Shown here: in pieces, positions 19,634-28,496 of the stretch
How positions within the stretch are numbered: position 1 is the stretch's first letter
Layout of the letters: each line of letters begins with the position of its first letter
Source: Candidatus Reidiella endopervernicosa
Lineage (GTDB): Bacteria > Pseudomonadota > Gammaproteobacteria > GCF-013343005
Reading direction: 5' to 3'
DNA: 64,000 bases
Assembly: GCF_013343005.1 (NCBI RefSeq)
Contig: NZ_CP054491.1
Coordinates: forward strand, 2,152,501-2,216,500
Program-made: the position numbers and the translations under genes
Notes under the pieces: generated by a model
Told to the model about the DNA's origin: nothing
The model's input: the letters and a program-made list of their open reading frames with translations, nothing else
The model's database searches: none

Positions 19634-21502
19634 TTATGAATTCAGTGTGATGAGGTGGCTGTCGAGGACTTCAACCAGTTCACCCGGCTGTAGCGGATGG
19701 CCATAGACAACTGACCAGCAGTCGACATCGACCAGGGTCTGCATACGTAGGATATTGGCCAGCTGGGCGCGGCGACGGTTCTCATCATTAATCAGAGGCC
19801 CATCGGGCTGATCGCTGTAGTTGACCTCGATGGTCATCACCTTCTTGAAGCGGGAGAAGATCTCCGTCAGGCCCGGCTCCAGTGGTGAGACAAAGCGTAG
19901 ATGGATATTGGAGACCTTGGCACCCTTGGCGCGCATGATATCGACCGCCTCCTCGATGGCACCAGGGTTGAACCCCAACCGACGACCAGCAGATCACCTT
20001 CCTCATCACCGTTGATCTTGGGTGGCTTAAGGGTGCTTTGCAGCGTCGCCAGCTTGCGGCTGCGGTGCTGCATGGTGGTCTGGTTGGTCTCGGAATCGTA
20101 GGCCACCTTGGAGCGGCTGGTGTGACTCAGGCCGGTCAGTACGTACATGCCGTTGGGCTGACCAGGAATAGGGCGCTGTGACAGACCGGTCTCTTCATCC
20201 CAGTCATAGGCGGGAACGCTGCTATCCCACTCCGACTGATCGACCGGTGCGGCGAGCCACTCCTCCTGCAACTCGGGACGCGGCCAGGGCTGTACACCGG
20301 TCGCCAGGTTGGCGTCGGTCAGTACGATGACTGGACCTCGGAATGATTCAGCCAGCTTGCGCGCCAGGATTGGGAAGTGGAAACATTCGGCGATGGTGGC
20401 GGCGGCGAGGATGATCTTTGGTGCGTCACCCGGCATACCGAACATTGAGGAGAGCAGGTCACCCTGTTCGACCTTGGTTGGCAGGCCGGTGGAAGGGCCT
20501 CCACGCTGTACGTCGACGATGACCAGTGGAATCTCACCCATAACGGCCAGACCCATCAGCTCGGTCTTCAGCGCCATACCGGGACCGGAGGTGATGGTAC
20601 AAGCGGTCTTGCCGGAGAAGGAGGAGCCGATGGCAAAGGCCATCGCGGCGATCTCATCTTCGGCCTGGTGGACGAAACCGCCGACCTGGTCGTAAACCTC
20701 AGCAATATAGTGAGAGGCGGAGGTGGCCGGGGTGATGGGGTACATGGAGACCATGTCCATACCCGAGGCCATCACGCCCAGACCAAGTGCGGTGTTGCCG
20801 TTGCACACCATCATCGGCTTGTCTGTATCGTCGGTGGAGTAGGGGGATTTCGTAGTGGTAATCGAGGTTGTCACGGGCAAAGGCGTAACCGGCATCGTAG
20901 AGATCCTGGTTTGGCTTGATCACCTTTTCGCCCTTGTGGGAGAAGGTATTGTGGATCTCGGCGAGACCCTTCTCAGGATCGCGGCTGTAGATGCGGCTCA
21001 GCATCCCCAGCACAAACATGTTCTTACCCTTGCGGGCGTTGTCGACTATCTTCAGACACTCGTTCTCAAAGTTCAGCTCGTGCACAATCAGGCCGTGCTC
21101 GCGGAACTCCTTAACGGCAGCTGCGTAGGCTTCGCGAATTTCTTCTTGCGGATCCTCGGCCCACTTGTTCTCCAGCAGCACGACGGTGCCGTCTTTATAA
21201 GCGCCGTTGGCGATACGGGAGTAGAGCACCTGTTCGTTGAAGGCGACTACAAGATCGGCCTCGTTACCCATGTTGGTCATGTACTTGGAGCCGACGCGGA
21301 TGCGGTTACCGGAGGCGCCGGCCGGGGAGCGGGCTGGGGGCTGGATCTCGGCGGGGATAATCTCGACGGTCCAGATACCGTTGCCCATCTTGGCGCCGAT
21401 GGTAGCGAAGGTCTGACCGCACTTCTGTGCGCCTTCACCCGAGTCACTGACGATCTCGACGATATGTTCGTCGATGACCTGAGCTTCTGTAGTGTTTGAC
21501 AT
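19634..21502 (-). CDS. korA: 2-oxoacid:ferredoxin oxidoreductase alpha (gamma-alpha fused) subunit, two frameshifts
   Basis: The N-terminal third is a gamma-type domain (EIVSDSGEGAQKCGQTFATIGAKMG). The rest is the alpha subunit with MVSMYPITPATSASHY and VDVQRGGPSTGLPTKVEQGDL. Two single-base problems split it. At a GGGGG run (20842-20846) one base too many breaks YEIP|YSTDD. At 19962-19963 one C too few breaks WGSTL|GAIEEAVD. They cancel, and the corrected protein is about 622 residues, normal for the fused form. Both sit in homopolymers and the rest is undamaged, so miscalls are likelier than pseudogene formation. It is the first gene of the long operon and divergent from the LysR gene. Start ATG 21502 follows an AGGGAAACAG site. 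Confidence 0.9.
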
Positions 21503-21710
21503 CTGTTTCCCTATGAAATGGATTTCATGGATTGCAAAATTCTATTTATATAGGGTTACGGCTCACTGTTGTGTTAGAGCGGTAATGACCCTGTAGTTCT
21601 AAAGGCTTGACTTTATAAGGGATAATAATGATAAATAACAGTTAATTGTTTTTATATTTAACATATACATATGTATATAGTATTGATTTTATTAATAGAG
21701 ATTATAGGCA
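21503..21710. promoter_or_regulatory. divergent control region between korA and LysR gene
   Basis: This 208-bp AT-rich spacer separates two divergent genes, the usual place for LysR-type binding sites. ATGAAATGGATTTCAT (21513-21528) is a 7-2-7 inverted repeat just upstream of the korA ribosome-binding site. ATATACATATGTATAT (21663-21678) is a perfect 16-bp palindrome about 30 bp before the regulator start. Either could be an operator; which protein binds is inference. Confidence 0.55.
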
Positions 21711-22634
21711 ATGATTCACGCAACCCTGCAGCAGCTGCGCCTGTTTGAGGCGGTTGCCCGCCATAAAAGCTTTACTCGAGCTGCCGAGGAGATCCACCTC
21801 TCTCAGCCCGCCGTTTCGATCCAGGTCAAGCGGTTGGAGGAGAATGTCGGTAAGGCTCTGTTTGAACATGTTGGTCGTCGTATTACCCTCACCGAGGTCG
21901 GGCGCGAGCTCTACGATGCCAGTAAGGATGTGCTGGGGAGACTGGCAGAGTTAGATGGTGCCATCGACTCTCTCAGCGGCGAGGTTGCCGGCACCCTCAC
22001 CGTGACTGCGGTGACCTCGGCAAAGTACTTCCTGCCCCATCTGCTTGGTGCCTTTCTTCGTCGCTACCCCGATGTGGAGCCAAAGCTTAAGGTGGCCAAC
22101 CGCGCCAGTCTGCTGGAGCGGGTTGGGGATAACGAGGATGACCTCTACGTCATGGGGCATGTCCCCGATGACCTTGATGTCGAGGCGGTTCCCTTTCTGG
22201 AGAACGTCATCGCCGTGGTAGCCAGCCCCAACCACCCGTTGGCGAGCAAACGCAAGATCACCCTCAAGCAGCTGACCGAGGAGCGTTTTCTAGTGCGTGA
22301 ATCGGGTTCGGGGAATCGCAAGGTGGTGGAGGAGTTTTTTGAAGATCAGGGGCTCAGTATCAACCCCTATATGGAGCTCGGTAGTGCTGAGGCAATCAAG
22401 CAGGGGGTAATGGCGGGACTGGGCATCTCAGCCCTGTCGCTGCATAACCTACGCCTGGAGATCGCTGCAGGACAGATCAAGGTACTAAAAGTGGAGGGTT
22501 TCCCGCTGCGCCGTCGCTGGAATGTGATTCATCGCAAAGAGAAAAATCTCTCGCCTGCAGCACAGAGCTTTATCGAGTTCCTGCAGACCGAGGGGCAGCA
22601 CCTGGTTAATGAGGCGATGCAGGTGAAGATCTAG
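21711..22634 (+). CDS. LysR-type transcriptional regulator, CbbR-like
   Basis: This 307-residue LysR regulator has the N-terminal helix-turn-helix (LRLFEAVARHKSFTRAAEEIHLSQPAVSIQVKRLEE) in which FTRAAEEIHLSQPAVS is the recognition part, and a periplasmic-binding-like effector domain. The sequence resembles the CbbR group, which controls Calvin-cycle genes in response to metabolites such as NADPH or RuBP. Here it is divergent from a reductive-TCA operon and convergent with the fumarate reductase operon, with no cbb genes in the window. I infer that it controls the kor-rnf-suc-mdh operon; the effector is unknown. Confidence 0.85.
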   Translation: MIHATLQQLRLFEAVARHKSFTRAAEEIHLSQPAVSIQVKRLEENVGKALFEHVGRRITLTEVGRELYDASKDVLGRLAELDGAIDSLSGEVAGTLTVTAVTSAKYFLPHLLGAFLRRYPDVEPKLKVANRASLLERVGDNEDDLYVMGHVPDDLDVEAVPFLENVIAVVASPNHPLASKRKITLKQLTEERFLVRESGSGNRKVVEEFFEDQGLSINPYMELGSAEAIKQGVMAGLGISALSLHNLRLEIAAGQIKVLKVEGFPLRRRWNVIHRKEKNLSPAAQSFIEFLQTEGQHLVNEAMQVKI

Positions 22635-22652
22635 GTAGCAGGGAATAGGTGT

Positions 22653-22684
22653 TGGGTGTGACCTTTAGCTAGACACCCCCAAAC
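22653..22684. terminator. possible bidirectional terminator hairpin
   Basis: TTGGGTGT (22653-22660) can pair with ACACCCCCAA (22674-22683), with a loop of about 13 nt, between the convergent LysR gene and the nuoF-like gene. There is no strong T-run on either side, so the assignment rests on position and stem. Confidence 0.4.
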
Positions 22685-22685
22685 C

Positions 22686-23936
22686 TTAATAGGCCAGCGA
22701 GCGTTCGTACTCATCCATGAAGTGGTAGAGCGAGCTGTCGAGTACCTTGATCGCACCATCGAGCAGGTGGCAGCGGCCACTGCCGGGCAGGATCTTGCAG
22801 AGGTTGATCAGTGCGTCGAGATCGGCGCGGCTCCCCTCGCCGGTGTCGATCTTACCGAGCAGAAGCGCGACGTAGTAGGTGCCGGTCTTGCACGGTGGGC
22901 ACTGTCCACAGGAGTTCTGGGCGAAGAAGTTGATGTACTCGGTCACCCGCTTGACGATACCGGTGCCTTCGGAGATGACGATCATCGCACCGGTTCCCAG
23001 CGCCGAACGGCGCTTGGCGACCGATTCGAAATCGAGCGGTACATCGAGATCCTTGGGGGTAAGGATGGTGTTGGAGGGGCCGCCGGTGAAGACCGCCTTT
23101 AGCTGCTTGTCCATCAGCATGCCACCGCCGTAGTCGTTGATCAGCTCATCAAGTGGGATTCCCATCGGTAGCTCGTAGACGCCGGGTTTGAGTACATCGC
23201 CACTGAGTGAGTAGATCTTGGTGCCCGAGGTCTCACCCAGTCCCAACTCCTGATACCACTCGACGCCGTTACGCAGGATGTGCGAGACGTTGGAGAGGGT
23301 CTCGATATTGTTAATCAGGGTCGGGCAGCCGTGTACGCCGGATTCTGCAGGAAAGGGGGGTTTGCCACGAGGGAAGGGGAATTTCCCTTCGACCGATTCG
23401 ATTGCGGCGGTCTCTTCGCCACCGATATAGTAGCCAGAGCTCTCAACCACGCGGTACTCGAAATCACCCTCGTAGTGATCGGAGAGCTGGCTATAGAGGT
23501 TTGAGTCGAGCCACTGGGCGACGGCGCGGCGCATCGACTCGAGTGAGCTCTCCTGCTCAGGGTTGATATAGAAGACGACGCGGTTAATGCCGGTTGCCAA
23601 TGCGGCAATCGTGGCACCTTCGATCACCTGATGGGGGCACTCATGTAGCAGAATGCGGTCCTTGAAGGTGCCTGGTTCATCCTCGTTGCCATTGCAGATC
23701 AGGTATTTCTCGCCGGTACCCGCATGGGCCGCAACGAAGCCCCACTTCTTGTGTGTGGGAAAACCGCTGCCGCCGAGTCCACGCAGGCCCGCCTGCTCGA
23801 TCATCTCAATGATCGCTGGGGGTTCCATCTGCAGTGCTCGCTCCAGACCCTTTCCGCCGTTACCTGCAAGCCACGCCTCAAGGTCGGGGCCGATACGGTT
23901 ATCCGAGTTGAGTAGTACCTGGTTAAGTCGCTCCAT
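22686..23936 (-). CDS. NuoF-like NADH-binding flavoprotein of a fumarate reductase operon
   Basis: The 416-residue protein matches the NADH/FMN subunit of complex I and related diaphorases. It has GLRGLGGSGFPTHKKW (NADH loop), CNGNEDEPGTFKDR and GYYIGGEETAAIESVEGK (FMN site), and SCGQCPPCKTG...GSGRCHLL ([4Fe-4S] ligands). No other complex I subunits are nearby. It follows frdA: the frdA TGA (23939-23941) is three bases from ATG 23936, preceded by GGAGGAG at 23943-23949. That ribosome-binding site favours the ATG over the GTG at 23942. I infer that it feeds NADH electrons to FrdAB, as in soluble NADH-dependent fumarate reductases of the Hydrogenobacter type. Confidence 0.88.
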   Translation of the reverse strand: MERLNQVLLNSDNRIGPDLEAWLAGNGGKGLERALQMEPPAIIEMIEQAGLRGLGGSGFPTHKKWGFVAAHAGTGEKYLICNGNEDEPGTFKDRILLHECPHQVIEGATIAALATGINRVVFYINPEQESSLESMRRAVAQWLDSNLYSQLSDHYEGDFEYRVVESSGYYIGGEETAAIESVEGKFPFPRGKPPFPAESGVHGCPTLINNIETLSNVSHILRNGVEWYQELGLGETSGTKIYSLSGDVLKPGVYELPMGIPLDELINDYGGGMLMDKQLKAVFTGGPSNTILTPKDLDVPLDFESVAKRRSALGTGAMIVISEGTGIVKRVTEYINFFAQNSCGQCPPCKTGTYYVALLLGKIDTGEGSRADLDALINLCKILPGSGRCHLLDGAIKVLDSSLYHFMDEYERSLAY

Positions 23937-23938
23937 GG

Positions 23939-25573
23939 TCACTCCTCCTCCCGGTTGCGGGTTTTACGTAACCCTTCATATTCAGCATCAGAATCGAATT
24001 TTGCGTAGTCGGGGAAGAGCATTGGCCCCTGCAGATCCATCGGCATCTTGGCCAGGGTCAGGTCGCGCTGCATAGGCCCAAGATGGGCGATTGAGACCTT
24101 ATTGTGACGACGCTGATAGCCGCTCTGTGCCGCAACATGGCCGGCACGACGGCCGAAGCTGATGATCTCCAGCAGCGCGTTACCCATCATGCGATTCTTG
24201 CCGTGTAGTCCGCCACTGACCTCACCAACGCAGTAGAGGTTGGGTACGGTGGTCTGGCCGTTCTCATCGATTACTACACCACCGTTCTGGTAGTGGAGGG
24301 TGGGGTAGATGAGCAGCGGTGTTTTAGCTGGATCGATCCCGCTCTTTTTGCCGAGCTGGACCAGCTTGGGAAAACGTTTGTTGATGATGCCGGGGTTGCG
24401 CAGATCGAGTCCGGGTGTATCGAGCCAGATTCCGATACCACTCTCACCCGCATCAACACCGCGTCCCTCAGCGCACTCACGAATGATGGCAGAGGATACG
24501 TGGTCGCGTGGTTTTAGCTCGTCGACGAAACGTTGGCCCTCGGCGTTGATCATCTGCGCCCCGGCAGAACGTACACCCTCGGTAATCAGGGTACCGGCCA
24601 GGTGGTGCGGGTAGGCAAGGCCCGAGGGGTGATACTGGAAAGAGTCGAGGTCGCGTAGCTGGGCACCGAGACGATAGGTGAGCACCAAACCATCACCGGT
24701 CGCGCCGAAGTGGTTGGAGGTGGGAAAGGCGTTGAGGTGCATGCGACCGATGCCGCCAGTCGCCATGATCACCGATTTCGCCTTTACCAGTACGTTACGG
24801 CGTTTTTTCAGATCGGTAATGACGGCACCAGCGCAGTGGCCCTGCTCATCGGAGAGCAGCTCAACGGCGGGGCTGTAGTGCCACACCTCGATCTCACGGT
24901 TGAGCACCGATTCACGTAGCACGCGCATCATTTCAAGGCCGGTGTAGTCGCGGAAATAGACGACACGATCGGCGGTGGTGCCGCCAGCACGCCGGGTGAG
25001 CAGGTCGCCAAACTCGTCGACATCGAACTGCATGCCCTGTTTGATCAGCCAGCGGATTACATCGGGGCCGTCCAGGACCATCTTCGCGACCAGATCCTTA
25101 TCGGCCAGGTTGTGGCCACCACGAAGGGTATCGTCATAATGGATCTGCGGGGTGTCATCTTTGTCGATGGAGGCCTGAATGCCGCCCTCGGCCATGACGG
25201 TGTTGCTGTCACCCAGGCGCAGCTTGGTGGTGAGAATGACCCGCGCACCCTCTTTGGCAGCGGTCAGTGCGGCAGCGCAACCGGCGCCACCGCCGCCAAT
25301 GATCAGCACATCGGTCTCGACCGTCTTGGCGCCGGCCAGATCGGCCTCGTCGATGCGAGCATTGGACTGCAGCATGTCAGCCAGCTGGCGGTGGCAACGT
25401 TCACCGCGATTGGCGCCGACCTCCAGGTCGACAATCGAACCGCCGAGATGGTCGGGATGGTGGTCGCGTAGCAGGGCATCAACATCGACAGATGTGTCTG
25501 GCAGTTCATGAGCGGTGCCGTGAACCTGCTGAAACCGTGCCAGTGCCTCTTTGTAGGGGGTGCCTTTACTCAT
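23939..25573 (-). CDS. frdA: fumarate reductase / succinate dehydrogenase-type flavoprotein subunit
   Basis: This 544-residue FAD protein of the FrdA/SdhA/NadB superfamily has the dinucleotide motif DVLIIGGGGAGCAAAL, EGGIQASIDKDD, YHPSGLAYPHHLAGTLITEG and the catalytic-arginine region LKPRDHVSSAI. The histidine that binds FAD covalently in membrane Frd/Sdh (SHT context) is absent; the site reads GDSNTVMAEGG. FAD is therefore probably non-covalent, as in soluble fumarate reductases and L-aspartate oxidase. About 85 residues precede the FAD domain. No membrane anchor genes follow. With frdB and the nuoF-like gene it probably reduces fumarate in the reductive TCA cycle. Aspartate oxidase is less likely given the frdB partner. 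Confidence 0.88.
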   Translation of the reverse strand: MSKGTPYKEALARFQQVHGTAHELPDTSVDVDALLRDHHPDHLGGSIVDLEVGANRGERCHRQLADMLQSNARIDEADLAGAKTVETDVLIIGGGGAGCAAALTAAKEGARVILTTKLRLGDSNTVMAEGGIQASIDKDDTPQIHYDDTLRGGHNLADKDLVAKMVLDGPDVIRWLIKQGMQFDVDEFGDLLTRRAGGTTADRVVYFRDYTGLEMMRVLRESVLNREIEVWHYSPAVELLSDEQGHCAGAVITDLKKRRNVLVKAKSVIMATGGIGRMHLNAFPTSNHFGATGDGLVLTYRLGAQLRDLDSFQYHPSGLAYPHHLAGTLITEGVRSAGAQMINAEGQRFVDELKPRDHVSSAIIRECAEGRGVDAGESGIGIWLDTPGLDLRNPGIINKRFPKLVQLGKKSGIDPAKTPLLIYPTLHYQNGGVVIDENGQTTVPNLYCVGEVSGGLHGKNRMMGNALLEIISFGRRAGHVAAQSGYQRRHNKVSIAHLGPMQRDLTLAKMPMDLQGPMLFPDYAKFDSDAEYEGLRKTRNREEE

Positions 25574-25606
25574 AGCTCTCTTTATCGTCCGATCTCTGGT
25601 AACGGA

Positions 25607-26233
25607 CTACTTAATGATCTGCAGTTGATCGGTGCGAAGTGCCTCGAGACGATTGATCAGATTAGAGGGGCGGATGTGGAAGTATGCGGTCACCCGGCGT
25701 GAGAATAGCCCAACGTGGTTGGGTGAGATCAGCTCCGGGCAGGCAGTCATGCAGAGGTTACACATGATGCACTCAATAAAGAGATCGCCTGCCTCCTTGA
25801 AACGCCCCTTGTTGGCGAGCCTGACACCATGCTCGACATCGATACCCTTGGGGCAGGTCTTCACACAACCGCCACAGTGACGACAATCCTGTGCCTCGGG
25901 GAAGATGCGGTGGAACTGTGCCTGCACATCCCAAGAGTTCTTTATCTCATCGAGCTGGTAGGTGTGGTGGGTTGGCGTGGGGAAGACCAGGAAGATCACC
26001 TGCATGCCATTCTCAACCAGGGTCTGGCAGCCGAGTTCCATTGAGACATCGGCATCATCTTCACGACGAACCAGGACGCGACACGATCCACAGACACCCT
26101 CAAGGCAGCCAACGCTCTTCACCCGCGGGTAACCGGCGTGCCAGAGCGCCTGAATCACTGAGAGTGAGGAGGGGGCGGTGATCTCGTTACCGTTGATCGT
26201 GAGCTGTACCAGCTCTTCGCTTGTGTTACTCAT
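25607..26233 (-). CDS. frdB: fumarate reductase iron-sulfur subunit
   Basis: The 208-residue protein has an N-terminal [2Fe-2S] plant-ferredoxin-like domain (VGCLEGVCGSCRVLV, then LGCQTLV). A C-terminal part has two cysteine clusters, CRHCGGCVKTCP and CIMCNLCMTACP. It is shorter than typical FrdB/SdhB (about 240), and the cluster pattern leans towards the soluble or TfrB/HdrC-like forms. It is first in the operon frdB-frdA-nuoF, with a 33-bp gap to frdA. It would pass electrons between the NuoF-like diaphorase and FAD. Confidence 0.87.
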   Translation of the reverse strand: MSNTSEELVQLTINGNEITAPSSLSVIQALWHAGYPRVKSVGCLEGVCGSCRVLVRREDDADVSMELGCQTLVENGMQVIFLVFPTPTHHTYQLDEIKNSWDVQAQFHRIFPEAQDCRHCGGCVKTCPKGIDVEHGVRLANKGRFKEAGDLFIECIMCNLCMTACPELISPNHVGLFSRRVTAYFHIRPSNLINRLEALRTDQLQIIK

Positions 26234-26413
26234 AATTACATTAACTCACGAGTGGACGGGGTCTAAACCAGTCGGTCTTATTATGTGGTGACAGCGATAC
26301 CCGCTGCTGAATAGGGTAATTCTACAGAAATTGCGGCTATTCGAGAAACCGGATAATCACTTTCTGTTCTCAGGTTACTGCGGTTTGTGATGGCAACACT
26401 CTGCTAACTTGTC

Positions 26414-26440
26414 TAAAGTTTCCACTGAGGTTGCCGCTCA
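26414..26440 (+). promoter_or_regulatory. sigma-28 (FliA) type promoter upstream of cheW-cheV
   Basis: TAAAGTTT (26414-26421), an 11-base spacer, then GCCGCTCA (26433-26440). The E. coli FliA consensus is TAAAGTTT-N11-GCCGATAA, so 14 of 16 defined bases match at the ideal spacing. It lies 210 bp before the cheW start. The rest of the spacer 26234-26650 holds a long untranslated leader and no gene I can support. Confidence 0.8.
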
Positions 26441-26650
26441 AACGGACGATGGGTGTTATCGCAATGCTCCGTGGGTGTCTCAGTTTTCTCGAATCAGAGT
26501 ACTAGCTCTCCACGTCCGAAGGATAAATTGTTGTTGCGATTGGGTGGTGAAGCGCCTTATCTTATGAGGTCTTTAATGAATGCAGGCTCTATCTCACGAT
26601 GGTCGGAGCGGCAATAACTAAATCTTGAGCTGAGGCGAGGGAGTAGGGCA

Positions 26651-27127
26651 ATGAATCAAATGGTTGAAGCACAGAAGAACCCAATTTCGCGATGGGTGAC
26701 TTTTCGCTTGGCTGATGAGAGTTACGGCATCGATGTGATGCAGGTGCGTGAAGTGCTACGCAACACTGAAATCTCTCCTGTCCCCGGCGCACCGGGCTAT
26801 GTACTCGGAATTATCAATCTACGTGGCAATGTTGTTTCAATTATCGATACCCGTACCCGCTTCGGTCTACCGATACATGAGGCGGATGATTCCTCACGTA
26901 TCCTGATTCTCGAAACTGCAGATACCGTGATCGGTTTCCTGGTCGATAGTGTTAATGATGTGGCTGAGCTTAACGCGGCCGATATTGAGCCTGCTCCCGA
27001 TACCGGCAGTGGCAACACGGCTAACTACATCAGTGGATTGAGCAATCGTGAAAGTGGTCTGTTAATTCTCCTCGATTCCAACAAGATGTTGACCGAGGAA
27101 GAGATGATGGAACTCAACAGCCTCTAA
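26651..27127 (+). CDS. cheW: chemotaxis coupling protein CheW
   Basis: CheW couples receptors to the kinase CheA. The 158-residue protein has the standard beta-barrel motifs: WVTFRLADESYGIDVMQVRE near residue 15-35, GYVLGIINLRGNVVSIIDTR, and a C-terminal ISGLSNRESGLLILLDSNKM. The ATG at 26651 has GGGAG seven bases upstream. It is followed after 39 bp by cheV and is one of two cheW genes in the window. The upstream sigma-28 promoter ties it to the flagellar regulon. Confidence 0.93.
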   Translation: MNQMVEAQKNPISRWVTFRLADESYGIDVMQVREVLRNTEISPVPGAPGYVLGIINLRGNVVSIIDTRTRFGLPIHEADDSSRILILETADTVIGFLVDSVNDVAELNAADIEPAPDTGSGNTANYISGLSNRESGLLILLDSNKMLTEEEMMELNSL

Positions 27128-27166
27128 CTCTACTAGCAACAGATCTCAATACCCTGCGGAGGTAGG

Positions 27167-28342
27167 ATGGAAGCGGCGAATGAGAATAGATTTGAGTTAC
27201 TTCTGTTCCATCTCGGTAGCAAACAGCGCTACGGTATCAATGTTCTCAAGGTCAAAGAGGTCATCGGTTGTCCCGAACTGACCCATGTCCCTGAGAGTCA
27301 TCCCGCTGTACGCGGTGTCTCCCACCTCCGTGGCGAGACGCTCACTATTATCGATCTCTCTCAATCCGTTGGCCTGGCACCACTTCCCGAGAGTGAGGAT
27401 GTTGATGCCTCAGTCATCGTCTCGGAATTTAACCGTGTCATGATTGGTTTCCTCGTCAGTAAGGTGGATCGAATTGCGGTCTGCGACTGGAAGGATGTTC
27501 TTCCTCCGCCCAAAGGGAGTGGGTTGGGTAGTTACATCACGGGTGTGACCGATATCGAAAAGGAGCTGGTGCAGATTCTCGATGTTGAACGCATCATTGG
27601 TGAGGTGGTCGGTTCAGAGGTGGTAACAGCGGCCGACCTTAGTCTCGACGGCAACCAGGCTGCGCTACTCGAAGGTAAGCGCATTCTGTCGCTGACCGCC
27701 ATGGAGAGCGAAGTGAGGGCGGTTAGTCCCGATAGTCGACGCCGTCTGCCTATTCGTAGTTGAGAGCGCGAGCGAACGACGGAGAAGATGCAGCACGGCT
27801 TTATGTCGGCGTAGAGTCACTGAGGGAGTTGTGTAGAGCCGCGAAGAGGTGATTACGCAACGTACGCAGGATCGTCGGGGCGCCGCAGGCATAAACGGTC
27901 GCGTGAAGTTTTGCTGTTTGCTTGGGCTTGGATGCCCAAAACAAACTTTCGCAAAAATAGCGACTCCCCGGTGATCGACGATTCCCGTATGGCGAGACAC
28001 CAGATCAACCAAACTCTCAATAGCGTCGGTATTGTCACCATCGAGGCCCAGGATGGGGTTGAGGCACTGAAAAAACTGCGTCAGCTCTCGAGTGATGAGG
28101 GTGATAATGGCGCTGGTGTCGATATGATTATCTCCGATATCGAGATGCCGGAGATGGATGGCTATACCTTTACCCGTGAACTCAGAAATGATCCTGAATT
28201 CTCCGACAGCTATGTGCTGCTGCACACCTCACTTAACGGTGCGATCAATGAGGATAAGGCGACCACCTGTGGCGCCAACGACATCCTGACCAAGTTTGTT
28301 GCCGATGAGCTGATCAAGGCAGTTATCAAGGGACTCTCCTGA
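27167..28342 (+). pseudogene. cheV: chemotaxis protein CheV, interrupted by repeat element B
   Basis: CheV is a CheW domain joined to a receiver domain, acting as a phosphorylatable adaptor. The CheW part (residues about 8-165) has YGINVLKVKEVIG and VRGVSHLRGETLTIIDLS. The receiver part has IDDSRMAR, the phospho-acceptor aspartate in IISDIEMPEMDGYTF, and the threonine/serine and lysine positions (LLHTS, ILTKF). Repeat B (27690-27971) sits exactly at the first strand of the receiver. Without its 282 bp the join reads GKRIL-LIDDSR and the protein is 297 residues, the normal size. As written, translation stops in the repeat after the CheW domain. Neither half shows other damage. Confidence 0.9.
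27690..27971 (+). mobile_element. gene-interrupting repeat, copy B (in cheV, sense)
   Basis: This 282-bp copy begins CGCTGACCGCC and ends AGCGACTCCCCGG. The 5' stem pairs CTGACCGCC (27692-27700) with GGCGGTTAG (27718-27726), nine pairs including one G-T. The 3' hairpin (27909-27956) has arms TTTTGC, GTTTG and TTGGGC, loop TTGGAT, then GCCCAA, CAAAC and GCAAAA. Flanks are ATTCTGT and TGATCGA, with no target duplication. Confidence 0.88.
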
Positions 28343-28496
28343 GCCTTTAGTACGTTTTACTCATTCCGTTTGTTTGTTGGGCGTCTGACGCGTTGCGTTG
28401 GCTTGGCTTGGCCTTGTACTGTGTTGCCCTAACTATCCCGATTATCTCCGCTGTTATAGTGTTGCGTTCCAAATGAATGGATAACGAGTTCTGAGT

